A DNA stretch of 64,000 nt from Desulfobacterales bacterium (GTDB taxonomy: Bacteria; Desulfobacterota; Desulfobacteria; Desulfobacterales; JAFDDL01), in contig JAVEYW010000002.1 of NCBI GenBank assembly GCA_034003325.1, positions 1 to 64,000 on the forward strand, given 5' to 3'. The position numbers and the translations under genes are program-made. Shown piece after piece: positions 43,104 to 52,525 of this stretch. Each line of letters opens with the position of its first letter. Position 1 is the stretch's first letter. The notes below the pieces were generated by a model. The model was given only the letters and a program-made list of their open reading frames with translations. It did no database searches and had not been told where the DNA came from.

Positions 43104-43261
43104 ATGCCGACGGTAAATCGAAACAAACCGGTTAAAAGACCGCGAATGCGGGGGTTAGGCGCAGATGGATCACAGCCGTAGCCCTAACACAGGCCAGTTG
43201 CGAGAACAAGCCGGTTTTCATTTCACAGCCCGCCATAGCACATATAACCATTTGTGTTTAA

Positions 43262-43426
43262 ATGAAATTATATATCATCGACTGTTTCGGAACCCTCGAT
43301 AAGGATGGGTTATTCAAAAAAACCGACCCCCTTTGTTGTTATAAGTTGACAATACCCGGGAATTTCATACATCTGTTTAAAGGGAAAATCACTGCGGAAA
43401 ACCTGTTGGACGAGGGCATCTATTAG
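43262..43426 (+). pseudogene. Short ORF resembling a HAD-phosphatase N-terminus
   Basis: ATG 43262 to TAG 43426 encodes 54 residues starting MKLYIIDCFGTLDKDG, which looks like the HAD motif-I region (FDCFGTL), but the catalytic DxD reads DCF and nothing else of the fold follows. It may be a fragment of a lost gene or a chance ORF. No ribosome site is evident. Confidence 0.3.
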
Positions 43427-43440
43427 TTCAGAACGTTAAA

Positions 43441-43473
43441 GCGCAAGGTGTGCCGGGCGGGCACACCTTGCGC
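43441..43473. repeat. 14-bp perfect stem-loop
   Basis: GCGCAAGGTGTGCC (43441-43454) pairs perfectly with 43460-43473; the 5-nt loop is GGGCG. It follows the small HAD-like fragment by 14 bp and has no T-run, so it could be a weak terminator or a REP-like hairpin. Confidence 0.7.
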
Positions 43474-43596
43474 AGGTTATAAAAGCCGGTCCATCCTTGG
43501 TTGCTCGCGGTAATTCGTTGACCTTCCATTAAATTTTATTCTATAGGTAAAAAATGGGTATTATTACCAATCAGGCCATGATCATGGTTTCGGTCA

Positions 43597-43674
43597 CGCC
43601 AGGGTATTTTTCTATACCGGCAGGAACTCGCTATCGCTCAAACAGCCTGCCGCTCTTCCAAAAACACCCTGGCG
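43597..43674. ncRNA. Candidate structured RNA/repeat element
   Basis: An outer 15-position stem (43597-43611 with 43660-43674; one mismatch) encloses an inner 7-bp stem (43618-43624 with 43646-43652) around a 21-nt loop containing a GCTATCGC near-palindrome. The 12-bp palindrome CCATGATCATGG (43576-43587) lies just before. A structured transcript or a mobile hairpin fits; I cannot assign a class. Confidence 0.45.
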
Positions 43675-43770
43675 CGGCCTCCCTGCCGCGGGAAATTGGC
43701 TGAAACGATGATCAAGGCCGCCAATCATACAATGAAAACGGCCAGTTAACGAGGAAAGGAGCGCTGTTCC

Positions 43771-44265
43771 ATGGTTAAAACGGAAATATCCCTGTTTTTA
43801 AAAAATGCACCGGGAGAATTGGCAAAACTTTGCACGCTGATGGGGGAGGCGGGAATCAACATTGACGCGATAACCATTCAGGATGCTTCAGAATATGTAT
43901 TGGAGCTGTTTCGAGCCCGGGGAAAATCGATCAAACGGATCGCCTCTGCTGCAAACTACCAGGCCATGCGAAAAGATTCCGCTGAATTTGCGCTCGTGCG
44001 GCTGATGGTGGACAGGGTCGATGCGGCAACCGCCCTGCTCACCGCGCAGGATTATCAGTTCGACACCCTGCCAGTAATTGCCCTTGAGCTTGATAACCGG
44101 CCGGGCGAGCTGGCCAAATTTTCAGCAAAACTCGGGAATGCGGGGATTAATATTCATTATGTATATGGCTCGGTATCCAATACGCAGGGAAAGTGCCTGT
44201 TCGTTTTTTGCCCGGACAATATTGAAAAAGCGGAAAGTTATTTTGTGACCGCTGCAGGTGCATAA
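43771..44265 (+). CDS. Two-ACT-domain protein
   Basis: A 164-residue protein made of two ACT domains: the first MVKTEISLFLKNAPGELAKLC..., the second ALELDNRPGELAKFSAKLGNAGINI. Each carries the typical small-molecule (amino-acid) binding turn with PGELAKL/F. ACT pairs often sense amino acids or regulate enzymes; here no catalytic domain is attached and no metabolic partner is adjacent, so the ligand is unknown. AAAGGAG lies 10 nt before ATG 43771. Confidence 0.88.
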   Translation: MVKTEISLFLKNAPGELAKLCTLMGEAGINIDAITIQDASEYVLELFRARGKSIKRIASAANYQAMRKDSAEFALVRLMVDRVDAATALLTAQDYQFDTLPVIALELDNRPGELAKFSAKLGNAGINIHYVYGSVSNTQGKCLFVFCPDNIEKAESYFVTAAGA

Positions 44266-44317
44266 CCCGTTTCATTGAAAGCGTCACCATCGTTTTCAGC
44301 CCTCAGCCGTCGACTGT

Positions 44318-44341
44318 GCCGGCTTCCGAAATGAAGCCGGT
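44318..44341. terminator. Hairpin between convergent ACT and XRE genes
   Basis: CCGGCTTC (44319-44326) pairs with 44333-44340, with a CGAAAT loop. No clear T-run on either strand. Position between convergent genes suggests a terminator. Confidence 0.4.
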
Positions 44342-44893
44342 TCAGGGTTCGCATACCACCACCAGCAGCTCCGCCGTTTTTCTGCTGATATTGCGAATCA
44401 TGTGTTGAATCCCGGAATTAAAATGGAGCGAGTTTCCGGTATCCAACGTGTTTACGTGCTCGCCCACGGTCAGTTCGATTTTGCCGGCCAGCACATAGAC
44501 AAACTCTTCCCCTTCATGTTGATATCCCACGCCGTCATGTGCCTTCATCGGATCAATGGTGATGCGAAAGGCTTTCATTCGCTTGGTGTCGGCGCCGGGT
44601 GTCAGCGTTGTGTAAGCGTAATTCTCCGTCCGCTTGGCAAAGGCCTTGGCCCGATGGCTTAAATTGGTTTTCGCTTCGTTGAGCAGATAGCTTGAATCAA
44701 CTTTTAGCGCTCTGGAAAGTGAGAGAAGAATACCCACCGGCGGCAACTGGTCGCCGGATTCAATTTGCTTCAGCTTGTCAACCGAAAGACCAGTCTCATT
44801 GGCCAGCATTTCATAGGTAATCTCCTTTTCTTTTCTGATTTCCCTTATCTTCTGTCCGATCGGATCAATAGATTTCTTTTTCCGGGTGGCCAT
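44342..44893 (-). CDS. XRE-family regulator with C-terminal cupin
   Basis: A 183-residue protein: an HTH_3/XRE domain at about 12-67 (IGQKIREIRKEKEITYEMLA, SVDKLKQIES) and a C-terminal cupin at about 110-183 (GEEFVYVLAGKIEL, LHFNSGIQHMIRN). This HTH-cupin type usually controls small-molecule genes, with the cupin sensing a ligand. ATG 44893 has a perfect AAGGAGA 5 nt upstream. Convergent with the ACT gene; its own upstream gap holds bTHX. Confidence 0.92.
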   Translation of the reverse strand: MATRKKKSIDPIGQKIREIRKEKEITYEMLANETGLSVDKLKQIESGDQLPPVGILLSLSRALKVDSSYLLNEAKTNLSHRAKAFAKRTENYAYTTLTPGADTKRMKAFRITIDPMKAHDGVGYQHEGEEFVYVLAGKIELTVGEHVNTLDTGNSLHFNSGIQHMIRNISRKTAELLVVVCEP

Positions 44894-45082
44894 GGTATCT
44901 CCTTTTTCGAGTGGCACGAACGGGTCAATTTCCCATCTAAAATTACGCGATAGGCAAAACCAATCAGACCCGTTTCCAAAAGAGGGTGCAACCCGGGGAG
45001 AGAGGGGAAGAAAATGGCAGGGACGGTAATCCCGCCGTCCCATAAACAGATCACCTCAATAGCAGAGGAACTTGCCGCCGGG

Positions 45083-45181
45083 TTAGCTCTTTTGTTTTTT
45101 CTTGGCATTTTTAAGCCTGGATTTGCCGGTTGTACCCCGCCAGATTTTACCCCGCTTGGTTCTTCGATCGCCTTTGCCCAT
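45083..45181 (-). CDS. 30S ribosomal protein bTHX (hidden small gene)
   Basis: ATG 45181 to TAA 45083 encodes 32 residues, MGKGDRRTKRGKIWRGTTGK then SRLKNAKKKQKS, the pattern of bacterial bTHX (MGKGDKKTRRGKIFRGSYGK...), a small basic protein bound in the 30S head. TTGGAGGC lies 7 nt upstream. It is too short to be picked up by length-based calling. It is the only gene found in the 44894-45337 gap. Confidence 0.85.
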   Translation of the reverse strand: MGKGDRRTKRGKIWRGTTGKSRLKNAKKKQKS

Positions 45182-45337
45182 TGTAACGCCTCCAAATGAT
45201 ATAGTGTATGTAACCATGCAAATAAGGAATATGAACCGTTCAACGTCATGACGCCGTAAAACGTTACGATATCGCTGTATCTATACAACCGGGCGGTTAA
45301 TTTCAAGAATAAAAGAGCATGCCGTTTTCAGCCGGGA

Positions 45338-48300
45338 TCAGATTTCCGGCGGTTTTTGTGGTGACAGGATGGCTTCGCCCGCCCCCGGCCTCGATTCGCC
45401 GCGCGGTTTTCGAGGGGCGGCTTTTTTCCAAAAGTTGCCGCTGCTAAAGCATTGCCAGCCCCACCGCAGCCATTTCAACAAAGAAAATGCGAGCCATAGG
45501 CTCCACAGCAGCATCAATACCCGATATACCCAGAGAGGCAGGCTCAGCGCCCAGGGCCGGGGCATGGTCAATGAAATCCGGTCCTGCGTCCAGTGAAATA
45601 AATAGTTGCTGGACTGGTTCCCGGCAATTTGCATATCCGGAATACCCAACAGCCCTCTTTCGACGGCCGCGTATAACCCGCTGAGGGCGGCAATCGTCCA
45701 AAATACCAGGAGCAGTTGAAAGGCATTGAACGGCAGCCATTTATCCGGGGGTGTTTTCTCTTTGCGCAACCCGAGGGCCGGCAGCCATCCCACCACCACG
45801 AGAGCCGTTAAAGGGGGCACCTGGGTTAGACCCAGGCCCAGCAACAGCCACTGATGCAGTTTTAAAGGTGTCAGACGGATCCGTTTCAACCCGAAAGCGG
45901 CCAGAATCACGACGCCCAGATAGCTCCAGAACAAAACAGCCGGACCGAGCCGGGGACCACCAGCCAGCAGTGTCCAGCAATTTCGCGGCATATGAAAGGT
46001 CACATCGGCATTGACAGCCTCGGTGCCGATCACAATTTGCGGCGAACGCATGAAAAAGCGCGAAGCACCGGGTTGGTGCCAGGTGATCCGGATATTCTGA
46101 GTTCCGGGTTGAAGGGGGATCGTTAGTTGCGTCCCTTCTAGGCGGATCGGCAGGCTTTGACCGTTAATTTTCACTTCCTGTAAAGCGGCCGATTCGGGCA
46201 GGCGAATGTCGTGTTGCCCACCCCGGCTCGTGCGAAGGGAAAGATGCAACACGGCCTGGTTAAACCGAAGCCCGGGTGTCCAGTCCAGGCGGGCGGCATC
46301 AATGGTGATCATTTTGCCGGCAATTGCTTTGGGCCTTGACACGGTGATCGCAAGGCGCTCTCCGGGCCAGGGGGACCATTCCGGTTGCCATTGGCCTGCT
46401 TGGTCCTGGTGATGAATGAGGGGAATTCCGGAAAAATCGCATTGCCATATCGGGCTGGCATCCAGAATCCAGGATTCCGTCCAGGGCACCGCCTCGGGCG
46501 CACGCAACGCAATGGTTTGTGTCTGATCCAGGGACGATGTGAATTGAAAGGTGTCCATCTGCGGCGGAATAACAATCTGGGCGGTGTGGCCTTCCACATG
46601 AATACCGGGCGTGGTAACGGATTCGGTTGCAAGCAGCGGGTAAAAAAGGGTAACCGGCGCTCCGGTTGCGTTCATTCGATCAACCGTGGTGGTCACCTGC
46701 CACGTCAATCCCAGGTGAATGACGCGCTGAATATGGAAAAAGGCGGAAAGCGGCTGGCTTGTTTGTCCCGGTTCGGACGATGCCGAGGGGGTGATTCGGG
46801 TCATTTGAAGACTGGTGTCCACCGAACCGTCCGGGTGAATGCCTCGAATCGTCCATCCCGTGCTTTCAACCCCGGCCGAATGCGGTGCAAGAGGCAGGGG
46901 AAGCTGCATCACATCGCCGGCGGTTTTTCCGGTCAGCACGACCGTGTGAACGCCTTCGGGAATCAGCGCCCAGAGCGTGCCGGTTTCATCTCGCGAAAGG
47001 CCCGGCAGGGGCTGTTGATCCATCATAATGGCTTCCGGTGTCCAAGCGGAGCGGGTTGCGGGCAGTGGCACGGCAGTATCGGCGGCGGCATGAATTTCCA
47101 GCATGACCTGAAGATGGTCCGGATCGATGGTCACGGCCATTCTCATGATATCGGCGCAATCGGGCAGGCAGTCCGGTTTTTCCAGCAGCCGCTCTTGAAG
47201 CTGCTGCAACAGGGCTTCCGGCGGATAGGCGGCCTGTGCCTTTCGGGAAATTCCGCCGGATAGGAGAATAAGGACAAGGATCGATGCGACACCCATTGCC
47301 GGGAGGTTCTGTTTCAGGGTTTGCCACCAGAGACGCATATCTAAAAGTCCTACGATCAGAAGAGCCAGCAACAGGGTTCTAAGAATGCCCAGCACCAGAT
47401 TGACGCCCGGAGATAGCAGCCACAGCCGAACCGCTTGGGTTCGTTCCACCGGACCGTTCCAGGCAAGGGTAAAGGTTCGCCATGTCCAGGTGGGCAATCC
47501 GGGGCCGGTCTGAATTAACGCGTCGGGATCAGTGGCAAGGACGGCCTGCGCCGGCATTGGCGCCTCTCCGGGCGCAGCTGAGGGGAGGAGCGGTTGCGTT
47601 TTCGTTTCTTTCAAATAGTTAAGGGTGGCAGCACCCATCCCCTCCCGATCCGATTTTGCTTCAAACGAGGGCGGCGCCATCGTTTGCATTCCGGCGCGAT
47701 CGGTGCCTGCGGTCCAGCCGACAGGGGCAAGCTGGGGATACACCCCCCAACGGATTTGTTGCACCATAAAGGGGATGGCCAAAACCAACAGGGTTGCGGC
47801 AGCGCCAAATCCCCACCCCCTAACCCCCTTTTTGACCCATCCGTCCGGCAATATCTTAATCAGTGCCAAAGCAGCAATAAGGTGCAGCCAGACCAGACGC
47901 GGGGCACCGGGTTCATGAAAAATCAGCATCATGGTGAAAAGGGCGATGATTCCCCATTTCCAGCCGCGCAGCTTAAAAACAGATAAGCTGATAATCAGCG
48001 CCAGAAAAAAATCCAATAGGCTCCATTTTTGTATCCAGGTACCCGAAATGCGATCCACACCGCTAGTGGCCAAAAGCCGCCAGCCCGGGGGCAGGTGCAG
48101 AAGGCCAGAGACTTTTTCAAAATCCTGTTGCCATCCGACCGCCGGCAGGAGCTGCCTATTTAAATTCAGTCGGGAATCGGCCACGAGGTTGAGATTTCCC
48201 CGTCGCAGGGCCACTCCCGGTAAATTATCCTTGCCTTGCTGAGTGATGAGCTGATCAATACCGTCAAGGGCCGCTCGTCCCAGTTCTCCCGGCGGCGTCA

Positions 48301-49444
48301 TGGCCAGATACCACTGACGGCTGATGGTGCCGGTGATGGTGTCCTGAATCGTATAGCCGCTTCCGTCGAAATCAAGCCACCAGGTGCGATGCAGGGCCAG
48401 CCGGTCCGGTGCGGGGTTCGGATCACCACGGCGAATTTCTTTAAGTTTTATGATGGTATCGGCATTGAGCCCATAGGCGGGCAACCCTTTCCAGTGCTCC
48501 GGCATATCGGTCCTGTCCGGTTCCACGGACGGGGCGCCGGATATTTCCACCATGCGCAGATGATTCCGTGATTGAAACGACCATACCTCCGCTCCGTAGG
48601 CGCCCCTGCAGGATAATTGGGCTACCGAATCCGGCTGCCGCGTGGTGATGCTCAATTCCCACCGGCCGGGTCTGACTTGGCAGACCAGGGCACCCTCGGC
48701 GGTCAGCTTTGCCGGCAAGACGGATTCCAGACGGAGCGGAATCGCGTTATCCGGTAATAAGTTTTCCAGCCGAATTTCTCTGGGACGACCGGATACCTCT
48801 ATTCGGGCAAGGGTGGTTATCTGCATGGGAATCGTATCGTCTATCAATCGAAAGAGGCGAACGGAGAGGCGCTCTTCCTCGGCGCCTGCCTCATTTCGGT
48901 GCTGAATCCAGAGACGCCCCTTTTCATCAAGCTCCGGAAAATCGATTTTCCGGTTGTTGATTTGAAGATCCACGAGCCCGACTGTGGGCGGAACCAGTAT
49001 CATTTCCGGCATTTTTTTCCAGTTAAACCGGCCGCTGACCCGGTGCTCTCCGGATGGCAGCCGTATGTAAGGAGATGCATTCCGAGTCAATACGGGTACC
49101 GGTGTGTTATCGAGCATCACCGATTGGGGCCATGTGTCCGCACTGCCGGGCAAGGGAACCCAGTCCGGCGCAAACATGAGCCAGGATTGTTCAAACCGGG
49201 CGCATGTTGCATCAATGTCCAGTTGCAACCGGGACGGCCATTGACACCGCAGCGCCTCGCCGTCGTTGTATGTGCTCGGGCAAAGTGCGCGTTCTTTTCC
49301 ATAAAGCACCCAGGCGCTCCAGTCCGCAAGATCCTTTGGAAGGGAAAGCGCCGGTGTATCCTTGCAGGGACTTTGGGTGGGAATTAAAAGAACCAGCAGC
49401 AATACCATCACCAACCTGAAACCGGAAAAAAGCGCTATTTTCAT
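45338..49444 (-). CDS. Giant envelope/membrane protein of unknown function
   Basis: A 1368-residue protein with a signal peptide (hydrophobic 11-26, ...PTQSPCKDT), a large beta-rich soluble region (about 30-470), a first helix cluster (about 475-590, including FFLALIISLSVF and AATLLVLAIPFMV), a second at about 690-745 (LRTLLLALLIVGLL, VASILVLILLSGG), a second soluble beta-rich region (about 750-1160) and a last helix cluster (about 1170-1340). Repeated beta-sandwich-like segments suggest duplicated extracytoplasmic domains. No family recognised. It is probably anchored in the cytoplasmic membrane with domains in the periplasm. GAGGA lies upstream of ATG 49444. Confidence 0.75.
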   Translation of the reverse strand: MKIALFSGFRLVMVLLLVLLIPTQSPCKDTPALSLPKDLADWSAWVLYGKERALCPSTYNDGEALRCQWPSRLQLDIDATCARFEQSWLMFAPDWVPLPGSADTWPQSVMLDNTPVPVLTRNASPYIRLPSGEHRVSGRFNWKKMPEMILVPPTVGLVDLQINNRKIDFPELDEKGRLWIQHRNEAGAEEERLSVRLFRLIDDTIPMQITTLARIEVSGRPREIRLENLLPDNAIPLRLESVLPAKLTAEGALVCQVRPGRWELSITTRQPDSVAQLSCRGAYGAEVWSFQSRNHLRMVEISGAPSVEPDRTDMPEHWKGLPAYGLNADTIIKLKEIRRGDPNPAPDRLALHRTWWLDFDGSGYTIQDTITGTISRQWYLAMTPPGELGRAALDGIDQLITQQGKDNLPGVALRRGNLNLVADSRLNLNRQLLPAVGWQQDFEKVSGLLHLPPGWRLLATSGVDRISGTWIQKWSLLDFFLALIISLSVFKLRGWKWGIIALFTMMLIFHEPGAPRLVWLHLIAALALIKILPDGWVKKGVRGWGFGAAATLLVLAIPFMVQQIRWGVYPQLAPVGWTAGTDRAGMQTMAPPSFEAKSDREGMGAATLNYLKETKTQPLLPSAAPGEAPMPAQAVLATDPDALIQTGPGLPTWTWRTFTLAWNGPVERTQAVRLWLLSPGVNLVLGILRTLLLALLIVGLLDMRLWWQTLKQNLPAMGVASILVLILLSGGISRKAQAAYPPEALLQQLQERLLEKPDCLPDCADIMRMAVTIDPDHLQVMLEIHAAADTAVPLPATRSAWTPEAIMMDQQPLPGLSRDETGTLWALIPEGVHTVVLTGKTAGDVMQLPLPLAPHSAGVESTGWTIRGIHPDGSVDTSLQMTRITPSASSEPGQTSQPLSAFFHIQRVIHLGLTWQVTTTVDRMNATGAPVTLFYPLLATESVTTPGIHVEGHTAQIVIPPQMDTFQFTSSLDQTQTIALRAPEAVPWTESWILDASPIWQCDFSGIPLIHHQDQAGQWQPEWSPWPGERLAITVSRPKAIAGKMITIDAARLDWTPGLRFNQAVLHLSLRTSRGGQHDIRLPESAALQEVKINGQSLPIRLEGTQLTIPLQPGTQNIRITWHQPGASRFFMRSPQIVIGTEAVNADVTFHMPRNCWTLLAGGPRLGPAVLFWSYLGVVILAAFGLKRIRLTPLKLHQWLLLGLGLTQVPPLTALVVVGWLPALGLRKEKTPPDKWLPFNAFQLLLVFWTIAALSGLYAAVERGLLGIPDMQIAGNQSSNYLFHWTQDRISLTMPRPWALSLPLWVYRVLMLLWSLWLAFSLLKWLRWGWQCFSSGNFWKKAAPRKPRGESRPGAGEAILSPQKPPEI

Positions 49445-49534
49445 CAGATCGTCCTCATCCTATGGGGAAAATATAAAAAGAGACGCATCAAAAGCAATTG
49501 CATGGGAGCGTTACGAAATCGACGCTATGTGCTC

Positions 49535-50236
49535 TCACCGGTCAATCGAGATGACATGGACGGTAGAATCGCCGCACTCCCATTGAATGTCAAAATCATA
49601 GATACGGGTGCCGAAACGCTTTTTGGCCGGCTTTTCCTCATAATAAGCGGGCCTCGGATCGGATTGAAGCAAGCCGGTGATGAATGCCTTGAGGTGCGGC
49701 AGCTCTCCTGCCAGGCATCGGCAGCGCTCCTCGGCGGCAGTTGAAAAGATAACGTCAAATCGCTTTTCGGGCGGACTTGCGGCAAAGCCGCCGCCGGCCG
49801 CAGGAAGGCAATCCGCATAAGGGATATAGGGCTTGATATCGAGCACCGGGGTATCGTCCAGAAAATCCCCCCCTTTAAGATGAAGCTTCAGCACACCGTC
49901 CACATACCGGATGCCGTCAAGCGCCACGGCGGACATTCCGATGGGGTTTGGCCGAAAACCGGACCGGGTCGCAAACACGCCGATGCGTTTATTGCCGCCC
50001 AACCGTGGCGGGCGGACGGTGGCACGCCGGGCGCGATGGTCAATGTCATGGAAAAGAAATACCACCCAGATATGAGAAAACGCCTCCAGCCCCCGAAACG
50101 CTTCTTCCCGGTTGTAGGGCGGAAGCATTTCCAGTATGGCTTCGGCCTGCGACACAAGCCCCGCCTGCCGGGGAATACCGAATTTTTCCTTGTAGCAGGA
50201 TCGAATCACACCAATGGGTTCAAAGGTTATCATCAT
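49535..50236 (-). CDS. trmO: TrmO-type tRNA methyltransferase (UPF0066)
   Basis: A 233-residue member of the TsaA/YaeB family that methylates N6 of threonylcarbamoyladenosine-37 in tRNA. Start MMITFEPIGVIRSCYKEKFG, then LEAFSHIWVVFLFHD, RPPRLGGNKRIGVFATRSGF with RPNPIGMSAVALDGI, and DTPVLDIKPYIPYAD, the family hallmarks. It lies 8 bp downstream of the EI24 protein gene and is probably translated with it. Confidence 0.9.
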   Translation of the reverse strand: MMITFEPIGVIRSCYKEKFGIPRQAGLVSQAEAILEMLPPYNREEAFRGLEAFSHIWVVFLFHDIDHRARRATVRPPRLGGNKRIGVFATRSGFRPNPIGMSAVALDGIRYVDGVLKLHLKGGDFLDDTPVLDIKPYIPYADCLPAAGGGFAASPPEKRFDVIFSTAAEERCRCLAGELPHLKAFITGLLQSDPRPAYYEEKPAKKRFGTRIYDFDIQWECGDSTVHVISIDR

Positions 50237-50244
50237 ATCGCCGT

Positions 50245-50979
50245 CTATCCGGGCACGTTGCCCTGCTGCTTTCTGCGCTCAATTTGAAACAGCGTGGCAC
50301 CGACCGGCGCAAAGGATAACAGGACGGCATTTAAGACCGGAATCAGAAACAGCAGGCCGAACCCGAAATGAAACGGCAGGGTGTTGAGCAGAAATTTAAA
50401 CCGTTGTTTAAACGGCGCCAAGCTACGGGCTTCGGGTAAGTCCGTGTTGTCCCATGCCAGAAAGATCACGGCCAAACACGATGATATAACTGAAATAACC
50501 GGGGCCAGCGGGGTAATCCAGCTTGCTACCGTCAGAATGGTCAATAGCCCTATGGGTAAGATCGCGCGGGGAATCTCCTGCATGATCAATTGGGCGAACT
50601 GATGCCAAAAACTTTCCGTTGATGAACTCGCAAGTCCGCCGGTAATCATTTTCTCGGTGATTTTGGACATGGCATCCATGATCAGCACACTGAACAAAAG
50701 TTGTGAAACCAAAAAGCCGATAAGGGCTGAAACGCCAAAAAGCAATAGAGAAAGAAGCCACGAAAGAAGATGCCATACCCAAAGGAGCCACTGGCTTTCC
50801 GGTACATTCCAGAGCAGGGAGAGAATATCCTGGCGATGCAAAACCAAGATGCTTCCGAGAATGACCGTTAAAATAAACAGCGCAGCAAAGCGGACAAATC
50901 CCAGAAAAAGCAACTTCGGCGTTCGCAACCCAAGCACCAACCCTCTAAAATTATAGCTTATTCCGCTTAAAAAGCCCAT
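50245..50979 (-). CDS. EI24/CysZ-like membrane protein
   Basis: A 244-residue inner-membrane protein with four or more helices, beginning with the amphipathic ISYNFRGLVLGLRTPKLLF and containing LSWLLSLLLFGVSALIGFLVSQLLFS-like segments (two helices in a row), as in the EI24 domain (CysZ sulfate permease and relatives). The C-terminus is basic. Sulfate uptake would suit a sulfate reducer, but no cys genes are near and the family is broad. Confidence 0.78.
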   Translation of the reverse strand: MGFLSGISYNFRGLVLGLRTPKLLFLGFVRFAALFILTVILGSILVLHRQDILSLLWNVPESQWLLWVWHLLSWLLSLLLFGVSALIGFLVSQLLFSVLIMDAMSKITEKMITGGLASSSTESFWHQFAQLIMQEIPRAILPIGLLTILTVASWITPLAPVISVISSCLAVIFLAWDNTDLPEARSLAPFKQRFKFLLNTLPFHFGFGLLFLIPVLNAVLLSFAPVGATLFQIERRKQQGNVPG

Positions 50980-51288
50980 AGTTTGGTCTTCCGATTTCGC
51001 AGCGCGCTATCCCATACGACAGGGAAGAATGTTTCCTTTTCGGCAGACATCTTCTCTTTCCTCATATCGCTTTTGTCGCTTGATGGCAACAAGGGACCTT
51101 CAAATAGAATTCATTCCCTGGACGTTGCGTGATAGCGCATTAATATTACAAGTTATTTTTTTAAGCGCGTCTCGTCATGGTTGCTTTCCGAACGGGTTTG
51201 ATATTATGATCAACCCAAGGCTGTTCCGCTTGAAAAAAACCGATGAATCCTGAAACCGAACCGTGCAGCAGGGAGAAAGGGGGCAACC
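50980..51288. other. 309-bp intergenic region, nothing recognised
   Basis: Divergent spacing between the EI24 gene and the 65-aa gene. AT-rich core near 51140-51165. No hairpin, repeat or convincing promoter was seen. Confidence 0.5.
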
Positions 51289-51486
51289 ATGATGATTAAA
51301 AATGAACAGGGTGTTGCAATCAATTACGAAGCCGCCGTCAAGCGCATGGATAAACAGATCATGGATGAACTTCAGGCTAAAATGGCGAATGTGGACGAAC
51401 ACAGCTTTTTCGTGGAATACTGCAAATGCCACCGTGCCAAATTCAAAAAAGAATTTAAGCCCAACACGCCGGATCCGGGATGCTGA
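51289..51486 (+). CDS. Small conserved-looking protein with C-terminal Cys/His
   Basis: A 65-residue protein with an amphipathic middle (YEAAVKRMDKQIMDELQ) and a Cys-rich segment FFVEYCKCHRAKFKKEF, ending DPGC. The CKCH pattern may bind metal. G-rich ribosome site precedes ATG 51289. I do not recognise the family; coding is likely from composition and start. Confidence 0.62.
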   Translation: MMIKNEQGVAINYEAAVKRMDKQIMDELQAKMANVDEHSFFVEYCKCHRAKFKKEFKPNTPDPGC

Positions 51487-51580
51487 TAGACGCTCCCCAT
51501 GATTCAATTCCAAACGAAATAAAACAACCGCAACGCCGCGGGAAAGGGCTTTCTCCCGGCAAGGGCTTATTTTTTCAGGT

Positions 51581-51913
51581 TTATTTTTGCCATCCGCCGA
51601 GCAAGTGCAGGTGAAGATGAAAGATAACCTGCCCGCCGCCCTTTTCAACGTTGAACAGCAATTTGTACCCGGATGAATCGATGCCGTGTTCCTTGGCCAT
51701 ATCCCGGGCCGTTATCAAGGCTTGCGCCACGATGTCGCGATCGCTCTCGGTCAGATCGTTGATGCTGCGAATATGTTTTTTAGGGACGATCAGCAGGTGA
51801 ACGGGTGCATGGGGATTAATGTCCCGGAATACGACGATCGTGTTATTTTCAAACAACAAGGGGGTGTCGGTTTCACCATGGGAAATCTTGCAAAACAGGC
51901 AATCTTTTTCCAT
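51581..51913 (-). CDS. HIT-family nucleotide hydrolase
   Basis: A 110-residue histidine-triad protein with zinc Cys pair in MEKDCLFCKI and the HIT motif HLHLHLLGG near the C-terminus. It probably hydrolyses AMP-lysine-like or other nucleoside phosphoramidates. Separated by 35 bp from cutA; same strand. Confidence 0.94.
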   Translation of the reverse strand: MEKDCLFCKISHGETDTPLLFENNTIVVFRDINPHAPVHLLIVPKKHIRSINDLTESDRDIVAQALITARDMAKEHGIDSSGYKLLFNVEKGGGQVIFHLHLHLLGGWQK

Positions 51914-51948
51914 TTTTCCTCTCTGCGGCCGAAGGGTGCGGCATTGCG

Positions 51949-52266
51949 TTATTCTGTTACTTCCTTTTCAATCCACTCCAGAAAAGCGGGATTGCCGTCC
52001 TTGATTGGCAAGCTGACGATACAGGGAATCTCGTAGCTGTGAAGCGCTGTTACTTGATTAATGACCTTTGCCGCCAGGGCGTTGGTGGTTTTTGCGATAA
52101 GAATGACTTCCATATCTTCCTGAATGGCATCGTGCCACCAGTACATGGACTGCATGCCGTCAATCATGTTAACACATGCCACCAAGCGCTCTTCCAGTAA
52201 TTTTCGGCCTATTTTCTTTGCCTCCTCGATATTGCCCACTGTGATATAAATAACTATTTTTTCCAT
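51949..52266 (-). CDS. cutA: Divalent-cation tolerance protein CutA
   Basis: A 105-residue CutA-family protein; core IVIYITVGNIEEAKKIGRKL, LVACVNMIDGMQSMYWW and EVILIAKT. Copper tolerance is the family label; the exact role is unsettled. ATG 52266 has GGGGAG 6 nt upstream. The frame before it is leader. Confidence 0.92.
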   Translation of the reverse strand: MEKIVIYITVGNIEEAKKIGRKLLEERLVACVNMIDGMQSMYWWHDAIQEDMEVILIAKTTNALAAKVINQVTALHSYEIPCIVSLPIKDGNPAFLEWIEKEVTE

Positions 52267-52525
52267 GTCACTCCCCTGCCCGGGTATGTCGAAGGCTTGA
52301 ATTAAAAACAACATCGCTTTTGGTTGTCAATGTGCCACGAAAACAATTTCGCGTCAATCGGCGATGACCCCCTCACCATATTATTATATACCCAAAAAAA
52401 CAGATATCCATTGAATTTTTAAATAAAATATGCCATCTGTTCCCCGTGCGCGCTTTCAAGATGCTGCTGCGCTGTTTCCACGACCAAGATGAACCCACCC
52501 TCTCAATCTGCGAAAGGAAACTGGT

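Noticed and set aside
43262..43426. Functional HAD phosphatase
   Set aside because: Only 54 codons; motif I lacks the second Asp and motifs II-IV are absent.
46385..47263. Plus-strand ORF of 292 residues
   Set aside because: Antisense to the 1368-residue protein; composition (Arg/Gly/His-rich) is typical of shadow frames.
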